A stretch of DNA of 64,000 nt from Dickeya lacustris (GTDB lineage Bacteria > Pseudomonadota > Gammaproteobacteria > Enterobacterales > Enterobacteriaceae). The stretch lies in the NCBI RefSeq assembly GCF_029635795.1, contig NZ_CP114280.1, positions 4,303,774 to 4,367,773 on the forward strand. The letters run 5' to 3'. Shown piece after piece: positions 47,428-57,762 of this stretch (position 1 is its first letter; every line of letters starts with the position of its first letter). Under the pieces are notes generated by a model that did no database searches, was not told the origin of the DNA, and saw only the letters and a program-made list of their open reading frames with translations. Made by a program: the position numbers and the translations under genes.

Positions 47428-48471
47428 ATGATGATGACTGAACGTGTAAACTGGACCCTGGAGCAGGCTCAGGCCCTGTTTGATAAGCCTTTTTTGGAGC
47501 TGATGTTTGAAGCGCAACAGGTGCATCGTCAGCATTTTGATCCGCGTCAGGTGCAGGTCAGCACGCTGTTATCGATTAAAACCGGTGCCTGCCCGGAAGA
47601 CTGCAAATACTGCCCGCAAAGCGCCCGTTACCGCACCGGCATTGAAACTGAACGCCTGATGCAGGTTGAACAGGTGCTGGATTCGGCACGGCAGGCCAAA
47701 GCCGCCGGTTCGACCCGATTCTGTATGGGGGCGGCGTGGAAAAACCCGCACGAGCGCGATATGCCGTATCTGGAAGAGATGGTGCGTGGCGTGAAAGAGC
47801 TGGGCATGGAAACCTGCATGACGCTGGGCACGCTGCATGGCGATCAGGCCCAGCGGCTGGCGGCGGCGGGGCTCGACTTTTATAACCACAATCTGGATAC
47901 CTCGCCGGAATTCTACGGCAACATCATCACCACCCGGACTTATCAAGAGCGGCTCGATACGCTCGATAAGGTGCGCGGTGCGGGCATCAAAGTCTGCTCC
48001 GGCGGCATTGTCGGGCTGGGGGAGACGGTGCGTGACCGCGCTGGCCTGCTGGTGCAACTGGCGAACCTGCCGACGCCGCCGGAGAGTGTCCCCATCAATA
48101 TGCTGGTGAAAGTAAAAGGCACGCCGCTGGCGGAAAATGACGATGTGGATGCGTTTGATTTTATCCGCACTATCGCCGTGGCGCGCATCATGATGCCGAG
48201 CTCGCATGTGCGTTTGTCTGCCGGTCGCGAGCAGATGAGCGAACAGACGCAGGCGATGTGCTTTATGGCGGGCGCTAACTCGATTTTCTACGGCTGTAAA
48301 TTGCTGACCACCCCAAACCCGAAAGAAGACAAGGATGTGCAGCTATTTCGCAAGCTTGGCCTGAATCCGCAACAAACCCAAACCGAGTACGGCGACAACC
48401 AACAGCAGCAGCACTTAACCGAGCAATTGTTGCATGCCGATACCGAGCACTATTACAACGCGGCGGTATAA
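47428..48471 (+). CDS. bioB: Biotin synthase
   Basis: 347 residues. The radical SAM cluster is [11 protein letters not shown] (CxxxCxxC), with the second FeS-cluster cysteines in MGAAWKNPH and [11 protein letters not shown] neighbourhoods and the arginine in RLSAGREQM. There are three possible ATGs (47428, 47431, 47434); the GGAG ribosome site at 47422-47425 best suits the third. It inserts sulfur into dethiobiotin. It is the first gene of bioBFCD and is divergent from bioA. Confidence 0.97.
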   Translation: MMMTERVNWTLEQAQALFDKPFLELMFEAQQVHRQHFDPRQVQVSTLLSIKTGACPEDCKYCPQSARYRTGIETERLMQVEQVLDSARQAKAAGSTRFCMGAAWKNPHERDMPYLEEMVRGVKELGMETCMTLGTLHGDQAQRLAAAGLDFYNHNLDTSPEFYGNIITTRTYQERLDTLDKVRGAGIKVCSGGIVGLGETVRDRAGLLVQLANLPTPPESVPINMLVKVKGTPLAENDDVDAFDFIRTIAVARIMMPSSHVRLSAGREQMSEQTQAMCFMAGANSIFYGCKLLTTPNPKEDKDVQLFRKLGLNPQQTQTEYGDNQQQQHLTEQLLHADTEHYYNAAV

Positions 48472-49623
48472 ATGAGCTGGCAGCAACGGATTGATGATGC
48501 GCTGGCGCAGCGGCGGGCGCAAGACGCCTACCGGGTGCGCCTGCCCAATCAGGGCGGCAGTACCCGCTGGCTGATGCGTGAGTCGCATCGCTACCTCAAT
48601 TACGCCTCCAACGACTATTTGGGATTGAGCCAACACCCGGCGATAGTCTCGGCCTGGCAGCAGGGGGCGGCGCGTTATGGCGTGGGCAGCGGCGGCTCCG
48701 GGCATGTGACCGGTTATAGCGAGGCACACGCCGCGCTGGAGCAGCAACTGGCGGACTGGCTCGGTTACGATAGCGCACTGCTGATGATTTCCGGTTTCGC
48801 TGCGAATCAGGCGGTGGTGTTGGCTTTATTGGGCGAGCACGACCGCATTCTGGCCGATCGCCTAAGCCATGCCTCGTTGCTGGAGGCCGCCAGCCTGTCA
48901 CCGGCGAGCTTACGCCGCTTTCAGCATAACCAGCCGGAATCGTTGCAATCATTGCTGCAAAAACCGGTGAGCGGACAGACGCTGGTGGTGACAGAGGGGG
49001 TCTTTAGTATGGATGGCGACAGTGCGCCGTTGGCGGCGCTGGCGCAGCACTGCCGTGACCACCACAGTTGGCTGATGGTGGATGATGCGCACGGCATCGG
49101 CGTGACTGGCGCACAAGGGCGCGGCAGTGCGTGGCGGCAGGGGGTGAAACCGGACGTGCTGGTCGTCACCTTTGGTAAAGCGTTTGGCGTCAGCGGGGCG
49201 GCCATTCTGTGCAGCGAGTCCGTTGCGGCGTATCTGGTGCAGTTTGCCCGCCACCTTATCTACAGCACGGCGATGCCACCCGCGCAGGCCACGGCACTGA
49301 GTGCGGCACTGGCGATCATTCAGGGGGACGAGGGCGATGCGCGGCGGGCGTTACTGGCGCAGCATATCCAGCGCTTTCGCGCCGGCATCGGCACGCTGGC
49401 GCTGCAATCGCCTGCGTCAGCCAGCCCGATTCAGCCACTTATCGTCGGCGACAATCGCCGGGCAATCTGGCTGGCGCAGCATCTGCGTGAGCAGGGCATC
49501 TGGGTGACGGCGATGCGTCCGCCGACGGTTCCGCCGGGTACGGCGCGCTTGCGCATTACCTTAACGGCGGCGCATCAGCCGGAGGATATCGACCGTTTAC
49601 TGGAGGCGTTACCATGGCGCTGA
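48472..49623 (+). CDS. bioF: 8-amino-7-oxononanoate synthase
   Basis: 383 residues, a PLP-dependent alpha-oxoamine synthase. Visible are [13 protein letters not shown] at about residue 44, [27 protein letters not shown] with the PLP-binding Asp, and the lysine in [12 protein letters not shown]. It joins pimeloyl-ACP and alanine. The start directly abuts the bioB stop, and the end overlaps bioC by ten bases. Confidence 0.97.
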   Translation: MSWQQRIDDALAQRRAQDAYRVRLPNQGGSTRWLMRESHRYLNYASNDYLGLSQHPAIVSAWQQGAARYGVGSGGSGHVTGYSEAHAALEQQLADWLGYDSALLMISGFAANQAVVLALLGEHDRILADRLSHASLLEAASLSPASLRRFQHNQPESLQSLLQKPVSGQTLVVTEGVFSMDGDSAPLAALAQHCRDHHSWLMVDDAHGIGVTGAQGRGSAWRQGVKPDVLVVTFGKAFGVSGAAILCSESVAAYLVQFARHLIYSTAMPPAQATALSAALAIIQGDEGDARRALLAQHIQRFRAGIGTLALQSPASASPIQPLIVGDNRRAIWLAQHLREQGIWVTAMRPPTVPPGTARLRITLTAAHQPEDIDRLLEALPWR

Positions 49624-50384
49624 GTGAACCTGTAACCGCCCATAAGCGCGCCATCGCCCGTGCGTTTGGCCGGGCGGCCAAACAGTATGACCAGTTTGCC
49701 GCGCTGCAACGCGACAGCGGGGAGCAACTCGTGGCGATGGTGGCGGCGAATGCCGGGCTGAATGTGCTGGATGCCGGTTGTGGCACCGGCTATTTCAGCG
49801 CACGCTGGCAAAGCATGGGGAAACGGGTGACGGCGCTGGATTTGTCCGGCGAGATGTTGGCGGTGGCGAAAGCGCAAGGCGCTGCTTGCACGTATCTGCA
49901 CGGTGATATCGAGCAGTTACCGCTGGCGGATGGCTGCATGGATATCAGCTTCAGCAACATGGTGATGCAGTGGTGCGATGATTTCGCCCACGCCCTTGAC
50001 GAACTCTACCGCGTTACCCGGCCAGGCGGCGTGATTGCGCTGTGTACCCTGGCGCAAGGCACGCTTGCCGAGCTTGATAGCGCCTGGCAGCAACTGGATG
50101 GCTCGCGGCGCATCAACGCCTTTTTACCCGCGCAAACCATTACCGCGCTGTGCCAGCGTTACCGCGCGCAGGTGCAACTGTGCCCTGTAACCTGTTATTT
50201 CCCGGACGTGTTAAGCCTGATGCGCTCGGTGAAAGGCGTCGGGGCGAGCTGGCTGCATGCCGGGCGAGCGCCGGGCAGCCTGAGCCGCCGCCAACTGGCA
50301 GCGCTGGAGGGGCGCTATCCGCGCCACCCGCAGGGCTATCCACTGACTTATCAACGTGTTTTTGGAGTGATTTATCGTGACTAA
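49614..50384 (+). CDS. bioC: Malonyl-ACP O-methyltransferase BioC
   Basis: 256 residues. SAM-binding motif [17 protein letters not shown], then [15 protein letters not shown] and [24 protein letters not shown], typical of BioC. It methylates malonyl-ACP to start pimelate synthesis through fatty-acid enzymes. Overlaps bioF at its start and bioD by eight bases at its end. Confidence 0.96.
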   Translation: MALSEPVTAHKRAIARAFGRAAKQYDQFAALQRDSGEQLVAMVAANAGLNVLDAGCGTGYFSARWQSMGKRVTALDLSGEMLAVAKAQGAACTYLHGDIEQLPLADGCMDISFSNMVMQWCDDFAHALDELYRVTRPGGVIALCTLAQGTLAELDSAWQQLDGSRRINAFLPAQTITALCQRYRAQVQLCPVTCYFPDVLSLMRSVKGVGASWLHAGRAPGSLSRRQLAALEGRYPRHPQGYPLTYQRVFGVIYRD

Positions 50385-51057
50385 ACGCTGGTTTGTGACA
50401 GGGACTGACACCGAAGTGGGAAAAACGATAGCCAGCGTGGCGCTGTTACAGGCTGCTGGCCGCGCCGGTTTTCGTAGCGCAGGGTATAAACCCGTCGCCT
50501 CCGGGTGCGACATGACGGCGCAAGGGCTTCGTAACAGCGATGCGCTGGCATTACAGGCCAATAGCCGCGTGGCGTTGCCTTATGATGCCGTCAATCCATT
50601 GGCGTTTCTGGAGCCGACCTCGCCGCATATTGTGAGTGCGGCGGAAAACCGTCCCATCGATTTTTCCACCCTCAGTCAGGGCTTGCATACGCTAGGCGCG
50701 CAGGCTGATTGGGTGTTGGTTGAAGGGGCAGGCGGCTGGTTTACGCCGCTCTCCTCGCAGCACACCTTTGCCGACTGGGTGGTGATGGAGCGCTTGCCGG
50801 TTATTTTGGTGGTTGGCATTAAGCTTGGCTGCATTAACCATGCCATGCTGACGGCGTTGGCGGTGCGCCAGGCTGGGCTGGCGCTGGTCGGGTGGATTGC
50901 CAATGATGTGGTGATGCCCGGGCCGCACCATCAGGCCTATTTACAGACGCTGCAAGCGCGCCTTGGCGCGCCGATGCTCGGTGAAATACCGCACCTTGCC
51001 GCGCCGATGCAGCAGAATCTGGGGGCTTACTTAAATATTGCTTTACTGAGTGACTAA
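50377..51057 (+). CDS. bioD: Dethiobiotin synthetase
   Basis: 226 residues from GTG 50377 ([17 protein letters not shown]), overlapping bioC by eight bases. The Walker A-like GTDTEVGKT and the VEGAGGWFTPL motif are characteristic. It closes the ureido ring of dethiobiotin with CO2 and ATP. It is the last gene of the operon. Confidence 0.96.
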   Translation: MTKRWFVTGTDTEVGKTIASVALLQAAGRAGFRSAGYKPVASGCDMTAQGLRNSDALALQANSRVALPYDAVNPLAFLEPTSPHIVSAAENRPIDFSTLSQGLHTLGAQADWVLVEGAGGWFTPLSSQHTFADWVVMERLPVILVVGIKLGCINHAMLTALAVRQAGLALVGWIANDVVMPGPHHQAYLQTLQARLGAPMLGEIPHLAAPMQQNLGAYLNIALLSD

Positions 51058-51735
51058 CCGGTGAGGTGACACCCGAGAGCGGGACGCTGATTTCCGCTCT
51101 TTCTGATTGAAATTGATAGTGAAAACCAACTTGAAAAACCCGTTGAATCTTTGCGTCGCGCCATATCGCCATGCGGTACGTCCGCGCCGTGTCGTCGTTT
51201 TTTTTATAATAAACCGGAGCTCAACGCAGTAAATTTTGTTGAAGAGGGCCGTTTTCGCCCGCTGACGCCAAATCGGTGACATCGCGCCGAGACAGGGCAC
51301 ACGGGCGCTTGTGGGAGTTATCCACCATTTCTGTGGATAACCGTGTGTATTAGAGTTAGAAAACGTGCGCTAACCGAGAGCTGGCGCGGCTTTCGCCCGG
51401 TTTGATGCTAATCTCCGCTTTTTTCATATTTTCTTTAAAATCAATCAAATAATTAAAATCAAGTCACTTTTGTGGCAATTGGCGTGCGCACGGGCGTCCT
51501 GGCTGACTGGTCAGCGCAGAGAATTTGAGAAAGAGAATTTCTGGGGATAATTATCCGATTTTTTGCTGGATACCAATGCCGGTCTATGCTAGTCAAAAAA
51601 GCATGACGCGATGTCAACCGCATGGTTAAGAATGGCTTGATGCTGTCTTTATATCCAGTATTATGTTCCACACTGCATCGCCGTATTTCATGCTATTTTT
51701 TCTGTCAGCCGTTTACATCGTGAGTCGAACGTTCA
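51058..51735. promoter_or_regulatory. uvrB control region (DnaA-box pair and long leader)
   Basis: About 680 bases without a gene. At 51318-51340 there is TTATCCAC - 7 bases - GTGGATAA; the right half is a perfect DnaA box (TTATCCACA on the minus strand), the left a near-perfect one. The E. coli uvrB upstream region also carries a DnaA site at its P3 promoter, as I recall. An SOS box lies nearer the gene (separate entry). Confidence 0.65.
51641..51660. promoter_or_regulatory. LexA/SOS box of uvrB
   Basis: TGCTGTCTTTATATCCAGTA matches the LexA consensus CTG(N10)CAG with an AT-rich middle and resembles the known E. coli uvrB box. It lies 75 bases upstream of the uvrB start. Confidence 0.85.
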
Positions 51736-53754
51736 ATGAGTAAAGTGTTCACATTGCATTCCGCGTTTCAGCCCGCAGGCGACCAGCCTGAGGCCATTCG
51801 GCGGTTGAAAGAGGGGCTGGAGGATGGGCTGGCGCACCAAACGTTGCTGGGCGTCACCGGTTCGGGCAAAACCTTTACTATCGCCAACGTGATTGCCGAT
51901 TTGAACCGGCCAACCATGGTGCTGGCGCCCAATAAAACGCTGGCCGCGCAGTTATACGGCGAAATGAAGGCGTTTTTCCCGGACAACGCGGTGGAGTATT
52001 TCGTCTCTTATTACGACTACTATCAGCCTGAAGCGTATGTGCCAAGTTCAGATACCTTTATTGAAAAAGACGCGTCGGTGAACGAACATATCGAGCAGAT
52101 GCGTTTGTCGGCCACGAAAGCGCTGCTGGAGCGGCGTGATGTGGTGGTGGTGGCGTCGGTCTCCGCCATCTATGGCCTCGGCGACCCGGACTTGTATCTG
52201 AAGATGATGCTGCATTTGACGCAAGGCATGCTGATTGACCAGCGCGCTATCTTGCGTCGGCTCGCCGAATTGCAGTATTCCCGTAACGATCAGGCGTTTA
52301 CGCGCGGTACGTTTCGCGTGCGCGGCGAAGTCATCGATATTTTCCCTGCCGAATCTGATGAAATCGCATTGCGCGTCGAGCTGTTTGACGAAGAGGTCGA
52401 GCGCCTGTCGCTGTTTGACCCGCTGACCGGCCACATCATACAAACACTGCCGCGTTACACCATCTACCCGAAAACCCACTATGTGACGCCGCGTGAGCGC
52501 ATTTTGCAGGCCATGGAGGAGATAAAGGTCGAGCTGGCGCAGCGCCGTGAAGTGCTGCTGGCGAACAATAAACTGCTGGAAGAGCAGCGGTTGATGCAGC
52601 GCACCACCTTCGATCTGGAAATGATGAATGAGCTGGGGTACTGCTCCGGTATCGAAAACTACTCGCGCTTTTTATCTGGCCGTGGGCCGGGTGAGCCGCC
52701 GCCAACCTTGTTTGACTATTTGCCCGCTGATGGTCTGCTGGTGATTGACGAATCGCATGTCACGATCCCGCAGTTAGGCGGCATGTATCGCGGCGATCGG
52801 GCGCGCAAGGAAACGCTGGTGGAGTATGGTTTTCGCTTGCCGTCGGCGCTGGATAACCGGCCAATGAAGTTTGAAGAGTTCGAAGCATTAGCGCCGCAAA
52901 CCATCTATGTGTCGGCCACGCCGGGCAAATATGAGCTGGAGAAATCCGGCGGTGAGATTATTGATCAGGTGGTGCGGCCGACCGGCCTGCTCGACCCGGA
53001 AGTGGAAGTCCGCCCGGTGGGGACGCAGGTGGATGATTTGCTGTCGGAAATTCGCAAGCGCGTTGCCGTCAACGAGCGCGTGCTGGTCACGACGCTGACC
53101 AAACGCATGGCGGAAGATTTAACCGACTACCTGGAAGAGCATGGCGAGCGCGTGCGCTACCTGCATTCGGATATCGACACCGTCGAACGCGTTGAAATCA
53201 TTCGCGATTTGCGTTTGGGTGAGTTTGACGTGCTGGTGGGGATCAACCTGCTGCGTGAAGGGTTGGATATGCCAGAGGTGTCGCTGGTGGCGATTCTGGA
53301 TGCGGACAAAGAGGGCTTTTTGCGCTCCGAGCGCTCGCTTATTCAGACCATTGGCCGCGCGGCGCGTAACCTGAATGGCCGTGCGATTTTGTATGGCGAT
53401 AAAATCACGCCATCGATGGCGCGCGCCATTGAGGAAACCGAGCGGCGGCGAGAGAAACAGCAAGCGTATAACGAAAAACATGGCATTGTGCCGCAGGGGT
53501 TGAATAAGAAAATTGACGATATTCTGCAACTGGGCCAGCCCAATGCAGGCAAAGGTAAAAGCAAAGGGAGAGGCAAAAAAGCCGTGTCGGAGGCGGCGGC
53601 TTATCAGGCGCTGTCACCCAAGGCGCTGGAGCAGAAAATCCGCGAGCTGGAAAGCCAGATGCTGTCACATGCGCAGAATCTGGAGTTTGAAGAGGCCGCC
53701 CGCTTGCGCGATGACATCCACGCGCTGCGCGAGCAGTTTATTGCGTTATCGTAG
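51736..53754 (+). CDS. uvrB: UvrABC excinuclease subunit B
   Basis: 672 residues, essentially the E. coli length (673). Walker [15 protein letters not shown], beta-hairpin region [25 protein letters not shown]-type [11 protein letters not shown], helicase motif [15 protein letters not shown], and the C-terminal UVR domain ([18 protein letters not shown]). UvrB verifies damage delivered by UvrA and loads UvrC in nucleotide-excision repair. Gene order bioD-uvrB is as in E. coli. Confidence 0.98.
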   Translation: MSKVFTLHSAFQPAGDQPEAIRRLKEGLEDGLAHQTLLGVTGSGKTFTIANVIADLNRPTMVLAPNKTLAAQLYGEMKAFFPDNAVEYFVSYYDYYQPEAYVPSSDTFIEKDASVNEHIEQMRLSATKALLERRDVVVVASVSAIYGLGDPDLYLKMMLHLTQGMLIDQRAILRRLAELQYSRNDQAFTRGTFRVRGEVIDIFPAESDEIALRVELFDEEVERLSLFDPLTGHIIQTLPRYTIYPKTHYVTPRERILQAMEEIKVELAQRREVLLANNKLLEEQRLMQRTTFDLEMMNELGYCSGIENYSRFLSGRGPGEPPPTLFDYLPADGLLVIDESHVTIPQLGGMYRGDRARKETLVEYGFRLPSALDNRPMKFEEFEALAPQTIYVSATPGKYELEKSGGEIIDQVVRPTGLLDPEVEVRPVGTQVDDLLSEIRKRVAVNERVLVTTLTKRMAEDLTDYLEEHGERVRYLHSDIDTVERVEIIRDLRLGEFDVLVGINLLREGLDMPEVSLVAILDADKEGFLRSERSLIQTIGRAARNLNGRAILYGDKITPSMARAIEETERRREKQQAYNEKHGIVPQGLNKKIDDILQLGQPNAGKGKSKGRGKKAVSEAAAYQALSPKALEQKIRELESQMLSHAQNLEFEEAARLRDDIHALREQFIALS

Positions 53755-53807
53755 TCGTCGTGAAAGCGACCACCGCATCGCCGTCGTTTCGCTTCGGCTG
53801 GCGTTGC

Positions 53808-53863
53808 GGCAGAGGTGTTACGACAGAGGTGTTACGACAGAGGTGTTACGGCAGTGATGTTAC
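53808..53863. repeat. 14-bp tandem repeat (4 units) downstream of uvrB
   Basis: GGCAGAGGTGTTAC, GACAGAGGTGTTAC (twice, identical) and GGCAGTGATGTTAC in succession, 54 bases after the uvrB stop. Confidence 0.9.
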
Positions 53864-54157
53864 GGCAAATTCAACCTGTCGCTGCGATGATGGCCGATAT
53901 CGCACAGGCTGATATCGGCGTTGCCTGTTTACGGTATTTTTACGTTCTTTATCTGCCACTATTTTTTTATCCTCTTTTGCGCGATGGCGGTCTGTTTTCC
54001 CGCACCGTTGGTGCGGTATTTTTTCAAGAATAGCGCGAAGTTATTTTCCGCCTGCATTTTTCTATGTGGCATTTTCGTCTATCACTGCTACGCTTATTAT
54101 CGTCAGTGATACAGCGCCGTTGCCACATAACATCAAAATAAAACCATTCGCTATTAT
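53864..54157. other. Spacer upstream of the unknown cluster, no gene recognised
   Basis: The sequence is AT-rich and contains only short frames, without ribosome sites and with no resemblance that I can name. The base composition changes from the GC-rich uvrB end. Confidence 0.4.
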
Positions 54158-54236
54158 TATTCGAATGCTATTATTTGAGAGCTATTATTTGAATGTTATT
54201 GTTGTTTTGAATGACATTACTGTTTGAATGCTATTT
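54158..54236. repeat. Degenerate AT-rich tandem repeat upstream of the Hint-protein gene
   Basis: About five related units built on TTTGAATGCTATTA (TTCGAATGCTATTA, TTTGAGAGCTATTA, TTTGAATGTTATTG, TTTTGAATGACATTA, TTTGAATGCTATTT) with 14-18-base spacing. They end about 75 bases before the first gene of the unknown cluster, where a promoter is expected, so a multimeric regulator site is possible (inference). Confidence 0.65.
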
Positions 54237-54310
54237 AATTTCACCTGATTAATCCGCGCCAGATAACTGTCTGGCGTGTATAACTCATTATGCTGCTGGA
54301 AAATGAAACC

Positions 54311-55945
54311 ATGAATAACGGGTCTTTGTTATCTGCACAGAATAATTCGAATGATAATAATGTTATCAGAAGCATTGTTAGTCAGTATGCGAATAAAGGT
54401 GTTATTCAAGTGACATCAGCCGATCCGCAATTAATTGAGTTTTATGATATTCAATTAAAAATGGCGGGTATTACGACGGCTCTCTATCCGGCGTTTGGCA
54501 GTATCTGGAAAAATAGCTGGATGTATAATGATTTTACCGCGACGCTGGCACTGGGGAAAAGCCCGTCCGGGTTTCCGATACAGAGTGTCACCAGCCTAAA
54601 TACCTCAGATGGCAAGAATTTTACCGCCAACGCCATCGGCTCTTTACCGGTATCTGCAACCAATGTGACCCAGACGCTGGGGATTTTTGATAGTACCGGC
54701 AACCCGGTTGGCCGTGTTCAATATAAAAAAAATTACATTAATGCAGCGGATTGCCTGATTCAGGCCAGCGGCGTGTTTCCAGATAGCCTGATCAATTCAT
54801 CCTACCCGGTAACGGTGATTTATACCTTTTCCCAGACTATCGGCGGCGAAACAGTCTATGGCATTGAAATTATCACCACACAAAGTTATCCGAAGAAAAT
54901 CACCAATCTCTCTCCCACCGATCTCAATCATAACTCGCAAATAAAAATATGTTTAACACGCAAAGATGGTGATTGTGATTATCTGCATCAATATGATGGC
55001 AATGTCAGCCTGCCAATTAAGGGGAATATCCTCTATTTTGGTCGTATTGATGTAAATAATGGTGTGCCGATTAACGCCAACAGCTCTATTTATATCGTCA
55101 GGCAAAGTCAGGGCGGTAGCCCGATTAAACCCTCGGGCAGTTTTAATTTTTTCTCAAGCCCTGGCACACGCATAGAAGGCAATCAATTAAGTTGGGATCT
55201 CGATTGGCTGGAGTTTTCTCCACCTGATTTTAATTCAGGGGAAATGGTCTATTACGTATTTAAAGTGACGGTACAAGTCGAAGGCCAGAGCGTCGTGTGC
55301 TTTATCACCAACGCGCCGGATAACGTCTTACCCCGCCCGCCAATACTGAATACGTGGCGAATAAAACCGATGCAGATAGTGTATGGCTGCCTGGGTAAAG
55401 ACACGCGCATTTTAATGCAAGATGGCACCGAGAAAGCGTTGGGCGAGATTCACGTTGGTGAGTGGGTGTGCGGCCAGGGCGGGCAGCCACTCAGGGTCGA
55501 AAATGTAACGACCGGCCATGAAACGCAGTATCTCGATATCACGCTAGATATGCCCGGTTGTTCGTCTGTCACCATTACGACCAGCTATGGCCACCCGTTT
55601 TATACCACCAGCGGCGTGAAGCTGGCGCGTGAGCTGACGCTAACTGACCGGCTCATGGCTTACGCTGACAAAGAATGCCTGATTACTGCCATTACCGCGC
55701 AACAGCAGCCTATCGAGGTGTTTAACCTGCACCTCTCTACCGATGATGCCGCCCAGATGCCGGAGCAAGGCCACGGCACGATGTATGCCAACGGCGTGTT
55801 AGTCGGCGATAGCGTCGCCCAGCAACGCTATGAAGATGCCTATAAACAGCGGCCCGTCAATGTTCTCAGCCAGTTGCCGACGCAGTGGCAGGAAGACTAC
55901 CGCAATTATCTGGCGACGCGTCAGGCCGATACGCACGAGCAGTAA
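54311..55945 (+). CDS. Unknown protein with C-terminal Hint (intein/Hedgehog-like) domain
   Basis: 544 residues from ATG 54311, with GGAAAA seven bases upstream; ATG 54290 is an alternative. Residues 1-about 350 are beta-rich and unrecognised, without a signal peptide. A Hint domain starts at Cys360: GCLGKDTRILMQDG (block A, nucleophilic Cys), TTSYGHPFYTTSGV (block B, TxxH), then VFNLHLS and TMYANGVLVGD at the end (block F). The terminal His-Asn of splicing inteins is absent, so the domain may cleave at Cys360, releasing the N-terminal part, rather than splice (inference). It is the first gene of a six-gene rightward run. Confidence 0.75.
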   Translation: MNNGSLLSAQNNSNDNNVIRSIVSQYANKGVIQVTSADPQLIEFYDIQLKMAGITTALYPAFGSIWKNSWMYNDFTATLALGKSPSGFPIQSVTSLNTSDGKNFTANAIGSLPVSATNVTQTLGIFDSTGNPVGRVQYKKNYINAADCLIQASGVFPDSLINSSYPVTVIYTFSQTIGGETVYGIEIITTQSYPKKITNLSPTDLNHNSQIKICLTRKDGDCDYLHQYDGNVSLPIKGNILYFGRIDVNNGVPINANSSIYIVRQSQGGSPIKPSGSFNFFSSPGTRIEGNQLSWDLDWLEFSPPDFNSGEMVYYVFKVTVQVEGQSVVCFITNAPDNVLPRPPILNTWRIKPMQIVYGCLGKDTRILMQDGTEKALGEIHVGEWVCGQGGQPLRVENVTTGHETQYLDITLDMPGCSSVTITTSYGHPFYTTSGVKLARELTLTDRLMAYADKECLITAITAQQQPIEVFNLHLSTDDAAQMPEQGHGTMYANGVLVGDSVAQQRYEDAYKQRPVNVLSQLPTQWQEDYRNYLATRQADTHEQ

Positions 55946-55996
55946 CAGGGCGGCTTTACAGGATAGCCGCGTAGCACACAGGGCAGGGTGGCGAAG

Positions 55997-57748
55997 ATGT
56001 ATCAGGGATATCCCGATTTTCAACACAGTTTCAGCGATGGGCAGTATCGGCTGGTTGCCGCCTGGCAGCAGGATAATCTCTATTATCTCTATCCTGAGTC
56101 GGCCGCGATTTTGGCGCAAGATCCGCTGGCCTTCTTGCTGACCATCATTCGCAGCCAAAGCTGTGAGGCAATATACGGAACGTTGGATTTTACTACCGAG
56201 TTGCAGTTTGCCCGCGATGAGGCGCTGGCGGCGTTTAACGCCGCCCATCCGGGCGCGGCCATACACAGCCTGCCGATCAGACCTTACCAACTGGGTTTTC
56301 TCGCACCGGCGCAAATCGGGGATTCGGCATTAACCGCTCACCCTTTTGACCCCAGCTGGTATGGTGCCCAGTGCAGCCAGTTTCTTATCTCGCTTGATGC
56401 CGTTGCCACGCAACTGGTGCAAAAAACCTTACTCGATGACATCGTCGGGTTTAGTGCCAGGCTGGATGGCTTTGTTGATGGCGTCTCGCCGCAGCTCCAT
56501 TACCGCGTTGAATGTGACCCGCGCGAGTTGGTGGGCTATTTGGCCAGGCACGTCAGCGGGGCGTTGCCGCTTACCGACTCGCGGGTGGCGTTCCCCTATG
56601 CGGCGCTCATTCTCTGTCTTTGGCAGAATCTGGCGTTCTTGCCGGTGTCCATCACGCCAGCGTTAATCAATCTCACGCCTGAGCAGATGCGGCTGTTCGC
56701 CGAAGCGTTGTCAGACCGGCTGTGTAATGCGCTGGGCAGCCCCTATGCGGGCCCGGCGCATACTAATACGAGCTATGTTGCCCTGTTGCAGCCGCAAGAG
56801 CCGGGCCGGTTAATTATTGATCTTGCAACACGGGAGCTGGCGCATCGCCCGGTGTGTTTCCTGCTCGATCCGTTTGCCGCCGCCCAGCAAATCGCCAGGG
56901 TATCGCCGCAGAGCGTTATCCATGAATCGACGCCGCCGTCCTTACCCGCAAGCCAGCGCGCCATCATGGTGTTCTACAGCTTTCCGCAGGGGCTGGATGA
57001 CAACATTTTTATCGATGTCCAGATAACGCTGCCCGCAGGCAATCTTTACCCGCAACCGCAGCGTAACACACACACGTTGGTGGCAGGGAAAAGCTATCTG
57101 GTCTTTACGTTTATGAATAACAGCCTGTCGCCGACGTCTGCGTTTGAGTATCAAATTAGCGTCAATTATCCGACAGACGAAGGGAACGCGGTGATAGTCA
57201 GTGAGATAAGAACCGCGCTGACCCCGCTGGTGACGCTCAATTACGCCAGCCTGCCGTGCCGGTTTTTAACGCTGAATATTGATGCCGGTTTTGCCGAGAG
57301 CAGCCTGATTCGTGGGCAGTATCACACCGGGCAATTGACCGTTGATGTTGCGTTAAGCCAGTCTGCCCCGTATTTCAGTTACCCGATGCTGGCAGACGGT
57401 GGCGAGGTGAGCCTGACTGCCTATGCGCGCAACGGCAAGGAGAGTGTGGCGCTCGATATGCCGGTCACGCAGTCGATGACGATTGGCGCTTACAGTTTTC
57501 CGCAATTTGGCGCGCAACAGGCGACCATCACCGTGCGTTTTGCGGCAAACGTTGCCTATGAAACGGTAGCGTTTCAGGCGCAAGGCGAAACCTCGGTACG
57601 CACTCACACCTTCACGCCGCAAAACCCTGCCTACACCTATACATGGAATGTGACGTCCATCTATGCCGCCGGATACCGCTACCGCACCCGTACCGGTGAA
57701 TGGTCGGATTATGTTAGCGGCGATCAAACCCTCATCATTAAGGCATGA
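55997..57748 (+). CDS. Unknown beta-rich protein, second gene of the cluster
   Basis: 583 residues from ATG 55997 (MYQGYPDFQHSFSDGQYRL), with AGGG eight bases before; an upstream GTG at 55988 is possible. I do not recognise it. The N-terminal 330 residues are mixed with several conserved-looking tryptophan/tyrosine stretches. The C-terminal part is strand-rich and ends in a module (VAYETVAFQAQG, HTFTPQNPAYTYTWNV, YAAGYRYRTRTGEW) of the same style as modules in the later genes. No signal peptide or membrane segment. It is 51 bases after the Hint gene. Confidence 0.7.
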   Translation: MYQGYPDFQHSFSDGQYRLVAAWQQDNLYYLYPESAAILAQDPLAFLLTIIRSQSCEAIYGTLDFTTELQFARDEALAAFNAAHPGAAIHSLPIRPYQLGFLAPAQIGDSALTAHPFDPSWYGAQCSQFLISLDAVATQLVQKTLLDDIVGFSARLDGFVDGVSPQLHYRVECDPRELVGYLARHVSGALPLTDSRVAFPYAALILCLWQNLAFLPVSITPALINLTPEQMRLFAEALSDRLCNALGSPYAGPAHTNTSYVALLQPQEPGRLIIDLATRELAHRPVCFLLDPFAAAQQIARVSPQSVIHESTPPSLPASQRAIMVFYSFPQGLDDNIFIDVQITLPAGNLYPQPQRNTHTLVAGKSYLVFTFMNNSLSPTSAFEYQISVNYPTDEGNAVIVSEIRTALTPLVTLNYASLPCRFLTLNIDAGFAESSLIRGQYHTGQLTVDVALSQSAPYFSYPMLADGGEVSLTAYARNGKESVALDMPVTQSMTIGAYSFPQFGAQQATITVRFAANVAYETVAFQAQGETSVRTHTFTPQNPAYTYTWNVTSIYAAGYRYRTRTGEWSDYVSGDQTLIIKA

Positions 57749-57762
57749 AAAAGGCATGAAAT

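Noticed and set aside
53808..53863. CRISPR array
   Set aside because: The units abut directly with no spacers and are only 14 bases long.
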